A stretch of DNA of 64,000 nt from Reichenbachiella versicolor (lineage in GTDB: Bacteria; Bacteroidota; Bacteroidia; Cytophagales; Cyclobacteriaceae). Of this stretch, positions 58,707 to 64,000 are shown piece by piece. Position 1 is the first letter of the stretch. Every line of letters starts with the position of its first letter. The notes beneath the pieces were generated by a model. It saw nothing but the letters and a program-made list of their open reading frames with translations. It made no database searches and was not told the DNA's origin. A program made the translations under genes and the position numbers. The stretch spans positions 558,001 to 622,000 of the forward strand of contig NZ_QFZQ01000001.1 of NCBI RefSeq assembly GCF_003171675.1, written 5' to 3'.

Positions 58707-60161
58707 ATGGACAAAGAATTTTTAGAGAATAGACTTAATATCAACCGTCGTCACTTTTTAGGCAAGATGGCATTGGGATTGGGAAGCGCTGCTGTAGGTT
58801 CACTGATGCTCCCTGACCTTTTTAAAGGATCAGCAGGAGGATCGGCAGATTTGCCATTAGGTATTAAACACTTTGCCTCCAAGGCCAAGAGAATAATTAT
58901 GCTTACGCAAAATGGTGCACCTTCCCAGTTGGAGAGTTTTGATTATAAACCATTGTTAAATAAGCTTTATGGGCAGGACTTACCCGAATCTATTCGCCAA
59001 GGACAGCGAATAACAGGTATGACTTCCAAGCAAGATAGATTGCCGCTAGTAGGTTCGAAATTTGGCTTCAAGCAATATGGCCAAGCAGGAACTTGGGTCA
59101 GTGAGCTATTTCCTAACATCGCTAAAATGGCGGATGACATTTGTGTAATCAAAACCATGCATACAGAGGCGATCAATCATGATCCAGCATTGACCTTTTT
59201 CCAGACCGGAGCACAGGTAGGTAACCGACCAAGTATGGGAGCGTGGTTGAGCTATGGACTGGGAAGTGAAAATGAAAACCTTCCAGCCTACACTGTATTA
59301 TTATCAAAAGGAAAAGGAAATGGTCAAGGGGTATATTCTAAACTCTGGTCCAATGGCTTTTTAGACAGTACCCACCAAGGAGTACAGTTTAGCGCAAGTG
59401 AAGATCCTATTCTGTACTTAAATAATCCAGAAGGTACCAGTAAGCAAGGAAGAAGAAAGATGTTAGATCACTTGTCCGAGATGAATCAAATGGGGTATGA
59501 AGAGTTTGGTGATCCGGAGATTCAGGCTAAGATAAAGCAGTATGAGATGGCATTTCGTATGCAAACAGCTGTTCCCGAAGTAACAGATCTAACTAACGAA
59601 CCAGATCATATTATCAAGATGTATGGCTCTGATTGTCTGGTGCCAGGTACCTATGCCTCCAACTGTTTATTAGCAAGGAAATTATCAGAATCAGGAGTGA
59701 GATTTGTTCAACTCTATCATCAAGGTTGGGATCAACACAATAACCTAGGCAGAGATATGCCACTACAGGCCAAAGATGTAGATAGAGCTTCAGCAGCCTT
59801 GATTCAAGATCTCAAGCAAAGAGGATTACTAGATGAGACTCTCGTAATATGGGGAGGAGAATTCGGCAGAACCAATTATTGCCAAGGGGAGCTTTCAGAA
59901 AACTCATATGGAAGAGATCACCATCCTAGATGCTTTAGCATGTGGATGGCAGGCGGAGGAGTCAAAGCTGGTATCACTCATGGAGAGACTGACGAGTTCG
60001 GCTATAACATCATCAAAGACCCAGTCCATGTTCATGACTTGCAAGCTACCATATTGCATTTGATGGGACTAGATCATGAAAAATTGACCTACAAATACTT
60101 GGGTAGACGATTTAGACTGACCGACGTGCATGGCCATGTAGTTAAAAATATTATCGCTTGA
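58707..60161 (+). CDS. DUF1501 family protein
   Basis: This 484-residue protein opens with a Tat-like signal containing twin basic residues (INRRHFLGKMALGLGSAAVG). The body matches DUF1501: MLTQNGAPSQLESFDYKP, AWLSYGLGSEN, VRFVQLYHQGWDQHNNLG (about 330-347) and VIWGGEFGRTNYCQG (about 388), plus DHHPRCFSMWMAGGGVK. The fold is alkaline-phosphatase-like as in sulfatases, though the catalytic chemistry is not established. It always travels with DUF1549/DUF1553 proteins, as here (7 bp from the previous gene), and its stop overlaps the start of the next gene (TGATG). Confidence 0.92.
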   Translation: MDKEFLENRLNINRRHFLGKMALGLGSAAVGSLMLPDLFKGSAGGSADLPLGIKHFASKAKRIIMLTQNGAPSQLESFDYKPLLNKLYGQDLPESIRQGQRITGMTSKQDRLPLVGSKFGFKQYGQAGTWVSELFPNIAKMADDICVIKTMHTEAINHDPALTFFQTGAQVGNRPSMGAWLSYGLGSENENLPAYTVLLSKGKGNGQGVYSKLWSNGFLDSTHQGVQFSASEDPILYLNNPEGTSKQGRRKMLDHLSEMNQMGYEEFGDPEIQAKIKQYEMAFRMQTAVPEVTDLTNEPDHIIKMYGSDCLVPGTYASNCLLARKLSESGVRFVQLYHQGWDQHNNLGRDMPLQAKDVDRASAALIQDLKQRGLLDETLVIWGGEFGRTNYCQGELSENSYGRDHHPRCFSMWMAGGGVKAGITHGETDEFGYNIIKDPVHVHDLQATILHLMGLDHEKLTYKYLGRRFRLTDVHGHVVKNIIA

Positions 60162-62284
60162 TGGAGAAGTTGGAGAGAGTAATATCAGCTACTGTATTTT
60201 GTATGCTGAGCATATTGACATTGTTCCTAGTGTTCGAAGACTATGTGCAAGTACCTATCTGGCTACAACCACTCGGTAGGATGCACCCCATGATTTTGCA
60301 TTTTCCTATTGCATTTGTTGCACTATTGGTTTTGTTAGATCTATTCAGAAAACAGCTAGATGAGTCATCATATCGCAAAGTCAATCGTTTCTTACTGTGG
60401 TTGACATCTCTGTCTACGATAGTAGCCGTTTTGATGGGTTTTTTTCTATACAAAGAGGGTTACGACTCAGAGCTAATGACCATACATAAGTGGACGGGTG
60501 CTTCGATAGCATACTTGTGTTATTTGTTGCTTTTGCTTGACGCAAAATCATGGATATACAAGACCCTACTATATGGAAGTTTCCTGAATGTCATTGTCAT
60601 CGGACATTTTGGTGCAGGACTGACACACGGCACTGAGTTTATTCTAGAACCTGTGATTTCTAAGGAGTCCAATGAAATCCAAGAAGAAACACCGGTATTC
60701 GAAGCTGTCATTCAGCCGATACTAAAATCAAAGTGTCAAAGCTGTCATAACTCAGAAAAGCATAAAGGAGACTTAGACCTTTCTACACCCAAAGGTATTG
60801 CAAAAGGAGGAGAGAATGGCCTTGTTTGGATCGCTGGCAATCCTACAGAGAGCGCCATTATACATAGAGCTTTTCTACCGATAGAGGATAAAGAGCACAT
60901 GCCGCCTAAGGGAAAAGCACAACTCTCGAATCCTGAAATAGAATTGCTAAAGGTATGGATTCAAGATGGAGCTAATCAAGAACAGACCATAAGTGAACTA
61001 ACAAAAGGTGATACTTTAGAAATGCTAGTGAGTAATCTGATGAATAAAGAAAAGAAGTCGTCTAAACCTGCTTACACTTTCGCCTTTGCTGATAGTGAAG
61101 TCATAGAAGAACTCAATAACTCTTTTCGAAATGTTATTCAAAAATCACCAAGTTCACCAGCTATCGAAGCGGCTATCTACGGTAAAGAAACCTACACTCC
61201 TGATCTTTTAGAAGAGCTCATCAAAGTCAAGGAACAAATAGTAGATCTTCACCTTTCGTATTTACCCATCGGGACAAAAGGACTTGAAACCATTAGTCAA
61301 TTTGAAAATCTGGAAGTCTTGAATTTGAATTACACAGATGTGACCTCTAAAGAATTAAGTGTATTGACGAAGTGTAAAAAACTTCGGTCGCTTTCTCTGG
61401 CAGGAACCAATCAGAGCGAAGAAATTGAAGAAGTAATCAGTCAGTTTGAAAGCTTGGAAAGTGTTTATTTATGGAATACCCCTTTGACCAAGAATCAAGT
61501 ATCACAAATACAGCAGCAGATGCCAGCGCTCAAGATTGCTTATGGGTATATAGTCACGGATGAAGAAGAACAGCAACTCACACCGCCTCTTCTAAAGAAT
61601 AAAAAGCAAATCTTAGCAGCGGGAGAACGTGTTCAACTCGAACACAAAATGAAAGGAGTAGAGATTCGCTACACGACAGACGGTACTAAACCAGACAGTA
61701 CTTCCATCAATTATACAAAGCCAATAAAAATAGCAGGTTATACAAATATTAAAGCCATTGCTTATAAAGAAGGCTGGGGAAGAAGTAAGGTATCTAGTTA
61801 TCAAATATTCGATAGAGGGTTTACTCCACAATCTGTTGACGTACTGACTACACCCATTCCTAGATTCAAAGGCACAGGTGGTGCAGGACTTATAGATGGT
61901 CGCAAAGGAAGTGGAAACCTGAGAAGAGATGAGTGGATTGGATTTGAAAAAGATCCCCTGATAGCAGTAGCTGATTTCGGGAATGCTCCACCCATACTAG
62001 ACAAAATTACCATTAGTTTCAGCATTGTCAAATGGCAACGAGCTAGCCCACCAGAGACAGTGGAGATTTGGGGAGGTGATCAAAAAGAAAATATGAAGCT
62101 GATACAGAAACAGAATTTTGATTTCAAATCTTTGAATGTTTCTCGTATCGCAGAATTAAACTTTGACTCCGTTTCCTACCAATATTATAAGGTAGTAGCT
62201 AAGCCGATTAGCAAGCTTCCGAGTTGGCATATGCATAAAGGTAAGAAAGGTAGAGTTTTGGTGGACCAACTGTTTTTTTATTAG
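60161..62284 (+). CDS. Membrane cytochrome fusion with LRR and hexosaminidase-type domain
   Basis: This 707-residue protein starts with four membrane helices of a DUF2231-like domain (MILHFPIAFVALLVLLDLF, about 42-60). A cytochrome c domain carries C-Q-S-C-H (192-196) and a distal Met (EHMPPKGKA). Residues about 350-455 look like leucine-rich repeats (LEVLNLNYTDVTSKELSVL). Residues about 485-550 are a chitobiase/hexosaminidase C-terminal-type domain (VEIRYTTDGTKPDSTSINY), and the end is a beta region resembling F5/8-type C domains. It is the last gene of the NHL-DUF1553-DUF1501 operon and likely anchors its electron transfer. The combined role is unknown. Confidence 0.85.
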   Translation: MEKLERVISATVFCMLSILTLFLVFEDYVQVPIWLQPLGRMHPMILHFPIAFVALLVLLDLFRKQLDESSYRKVNRFLLWLTSLSTIVAVLMGFFLYKEGYDSELMTIHKWTGASIAYLCYLLLLLDAKSWIYKTLLYGSFLNVIVIGHFGAGLTHGTEFILEPVISKESNEIQEETPVFEAVIQPILKSKCQSCHNSEKHKGDLDLSTPKGIAKGGENGLVWIAGNPTESAIIHRAFLPIEDKEHMPPKGKAQLSNPEIELLKVWIQDGANQEQTISELTKGDTLEMLVSNLMNKEKKSSKPAYTFAFADSEVIEELNNSFRNVIQKSPSSPAIEAAIYGKETYTPDLLEELIKVKEQIVDLHLSYLPIGTKGLETISQFENLEVLNLNYTDVTSKELSVLTKCKKLRSLSLAGTNQSEEIEEVISQFESLESVYLWNTPLTKNQVSQIQQQMPALKIAYGYIVTDEEEQQLTPPLLKNKKQILAAGERVQLEHKMKGVEIRYTTDGTKPDSTSINYTKPIKIAGYTNIKAIAYKEGWGRSKVSSYQIFDRGFTPQSVDVLTTPIPRFKGTGGAGLIDGRKGSGNLRRDEWIGFEKDPLIAVADFGNAPPILDKITISFSIVKWQRASPPETVEIWGGDQKENMKLIQKQNFDFKSLNVSRIAELNFDSVSYQYYKVVAKPISKLPSWHMHKGKKGRVLVDQLFFY

Positions 62285-62421
62285 TTAGTAGCTGATTCGA
62301 TGGCTTTTTGAGAATGATCTTTGGGTTAATCAAGATTTGCTGTTGGACGTAGTCATTTCTTCCATTAGATTTAATAGAATATGCAGTATAAGCTGCACTT
62401 CTTATTACTTAAGTCTACCTG

Positions 62422-63915
62422 ATGAATCTACAATTGTGGAAGATACTATTTTTTGTCTTTGTTATTTTATCTCTCGCCGGAGAGGCAAAGTCTCAAGAGC
62501 GATTGAAGGTGCTAGACAATTATCATTTGTATATAGACCATGATGGTAGTATCAATCCTTTACAAGCAGGGCAATTGTTTGAAGAAGGAGATTTTAGCCA
62601 CATTACCACAGATAATATACATGTTGATATAGCAGATTCCGTCATATGGCTAGCACTAAAAGTAGACCCTTTACTTGAAAAACAATATTTGACGCTCGGC
62701 AATCAAATGGAAGTTTGGTCAGCAGCTACCTATGTCAAAGATTCGACAGGACAGCTTTTGAAAACCTATGAAAAGAAACATTTAGCTCCTCTTGATTCCA
62801 AAGGGGCTAGTTATAGTACTACAGTTGTAGAACTGTCAGGGTCTTCCAGCTATTACCTTATCAGGATTAGGTCTACATTCAATCGCAACTACAGGTTCAT
62901 GATAGGAGGAATAGAACCTACAATAGAGCATTTAGTATTCAAAGAAAGTATCCCAAAAGCCTTCATAGCATTTATGCTGTGCGTCATTCTTTACAATACT
63001 TTTTTGTTTTTATCTACAGGCAACCGAGTATTCATACCCTATCTCGTTTATCTAATAGTATTGACTTATGGAGTTTGTTTTCACAGTGGGTATATTCCAT
63101 TTAGTCACAAGAGCATGTGGCCCCAGCAATGGTCCTACACGATTTGGTTGAGCCTACTTTATTCATCAGGTACATTTTTTGCCATTAGATACCTCAATCT
63201 CAAGAATATGGCTCCAAGACTATACAAATGGTTACTATTCCTAGTATTTGTATTAGTCATAATCGTGCCTATTATAGACAATACCAAATGGATCAATGTC
63301 AGTATTTGGGCGGCACTAGTTCCTACATTAGTATTTATCCTTAACTCAAGTCTGCTGTATGCTGGTATATACGTGTGGAAAAAAGGAGTAAAGCATGCCA
63401 GGTTCTATGTCATAGGATGGCTGTTTATCCTCAGTGGTATCGGTGTTTATCTGATCGTTACCATTGGTGTTATTCCATATGATCGTATCTATGATTTTAC
63501 ATTGTACTTTGGCTCGGCTATGGAATCAGTTCTATTTGCCTTTGCGATAGGAGATCAGATGAATCAGTTTGCTAGACAAAAAGAAAAGATAGAAGCAAAA
63601 TACATCACCAGAACCCTAGAGAAAAACCGCCTATTGGCTAAGCAGCTATTTATGAACTCACACATGCTGCGAGCACCTATTTCTAGAATACTTGGGTTAA
63701 TTAATCTGCTTCGACCATTCAATACGGGTAAAGAATCAAGTTCTTTTTTACATCACATAGAGACTTCTACACACGAACTGGACGACATGACTAAAAAGAT
63801 GTCCAACTTATTGGAGAATGAAGGTTATCTCAATCAATACCAAAGGGACTTCAAAGAAGTCAAAGATGGTTCCTACCAAGACCTTAAAACTGATCATAAA
63901 AACACACAGTCTTAA
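62422..63915 (+). CDS. 7TM-DISM receptor with HisKA-like end but no ATPase domain
   Basis: This 497-residue protein has a signal peptide (ILFFVFVILSLAGEAKSQ), a 7TMR-DISM extracellular domain (about 25-165, VIWLALKVDPLLEKQYLTLG), seven membrane helices (about 180-385) and a coiled coil. The end has a HisKA-like segment FMNSHMLRAPISRILGL with the would-be phosphoacceptor His about 414. There is no HATPase domain after it; the frame ends within 85 residues. It may be a kinase regulator, a split kinase whose ATPase is separate, or a non-kinase receptor. It follows the DUF1501 module after 137 bp. Confidence 0.82.
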   Translation: MNLQLWKILFFVFVILSLAGEAKSQERLKVLDNYHLYIDHDGSINPLQAGQLFEEGDFSHITTDNIHVDIADSVIWLALKVDPLLEKQYLTLGNQMEVWSAATYVKDSTGQLLKTYEKKHLAPLDSKGASYSTTVVELSGSSSYYLIRIRSTFNRNYRFMIGGIEPTIEHLVFKESIPKAFIAFMLCVILYNTFLFLSTGNRVFIPYLVYLIVLTYGVCFHSGYIPFSHKSMWPQQWSYTIWLSLLYSSGTFFAIRYLNLKNMAPRLYKWLLFLVFVLVIIVPIIDNTKWINVSIWAALVPTLVFILNSSLLYAGIYVWKKGVKHARFYVIGWLFILSGIGVYLIVTIGVIPYDRIYDFTLYFGSAMESVLFAFAIGDQMNQFARQKEKIEAKYITRTLEKNRLLAKQLFMNSHMLRAPISRILGLINLLRPFNTGKESSSFLHHIETSTHELDDMTKKMSNLLENEGYLNQYQRDFKEVKDGSYQDLKTDHKNTQS

Positions 63916-63965
63916 CGCTCAACTCTTACATATCTATCCCGTACCAAACTTTCAAAATAAAATCT

Positions 63966-64000
63966 ATGCATACCATACTGAATGATATCGATCTCAATAC
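63966..64000 (+). CDS. Possible start of a further gene, cut off
   Basis: An ATG at 63966 opens a frame (MHTILNDIDLN) that runs out of the window after 11 codons, 50 bp after the 7TM-DISM gene. Only the start is visible, so this is tentative and no family can be named. Confidence 0.3.
   Translation, partial: MHTILNDIDLN

Overview
The window looks like a chromosomal segment of a marine member of the Bacteroidota, most likely order Cytophagales (Reichenbachiella/Flammeovirga-like). Evidence: several secreted proteins end in type IX secretion (T9SS) sorting tails with a YPNP-type motif; there is a one-protein hybrid two-component system, BspA-type surface proteins, lipoproteins, and weak Shine-Dalgarno sequences in an AT-rich background. 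The genus is an inference.

Layout. 1-6 kb: the 5' part of a DUF6261-type helical protein, a GC-rich 41-bp tandem array just upstream of it, a PAS histidine kinase, a GT1-type glycosyltransferase, a BspA/DUF285 lipoprotein, and two copies of a dispersed palindromic repeat. 6-14 kb: an EcsC protein, an operon of YHYH protein + small exported protein + sulfatase, an operon of a photolyase-like protein (FAD half first) and an SDR without its catalytic Tyr, and small exported proteins. 14.6-17.3 kb: an arsenic resistance locus (phosphatase-type arsenate reductase, DUF6428, ArsR, divergent Acr3) with repeated decamers in the shared promoter. 17.4-22 kb: a DUF423 protein, two lipoproteins, and a sigma factor overlapping an anti-sigma-like protein that carries a barrel-like C-terminus. 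22-32 kb: a T9SS beta-propeller, a Crp/Fnr regulator, a KAP P-loop NTPase, a helical protein with a strictly 21-bp-periodic array upstream, and a tight four-gene operon of unrecognised, mostly exported proteins. 32-36.5 kb: groES-groEL behind a sigma-54-like promoter, then a 2.3-kb cassette (AraC regulator, AhpD-like protein, membrane protein) bounded by two copies of the groEL 3' end and terminator. 36.6-48.3 kb: a SpoIIE phosphatase, a beta-helix T9SS protein, threonine aldolase, era-plsC, initiator tRNA, an LRR_5 surface protein, and a TetR-UbiB kinase pair. 48.8-64 kb: a second beta-helix T9SS protein, a hybrid two-component regulator, a module of NHL protein + DUF1549/DUF1553 cytochrome + DUF1501 protein + membrane cytochrome fusion, and a 7TM-DISM protein with a HisKA-like end but no ATPase domain.

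Functional reading. The sulfatase, the two beta-helix proteins, the hybrid regulator and the DUF1553/DUF1501 module suggest use of sulfated or acidic polysaccharides, but no substrate can be assigned. The best candidates for something undescribed are (a) two helical-protein genes that each have a species-specific non-coding tandem array directly upstream, (b) the four-gene envelope operon at 28.8-31.7 kb, and (c) the cassette bounded by groEL-end duplications.
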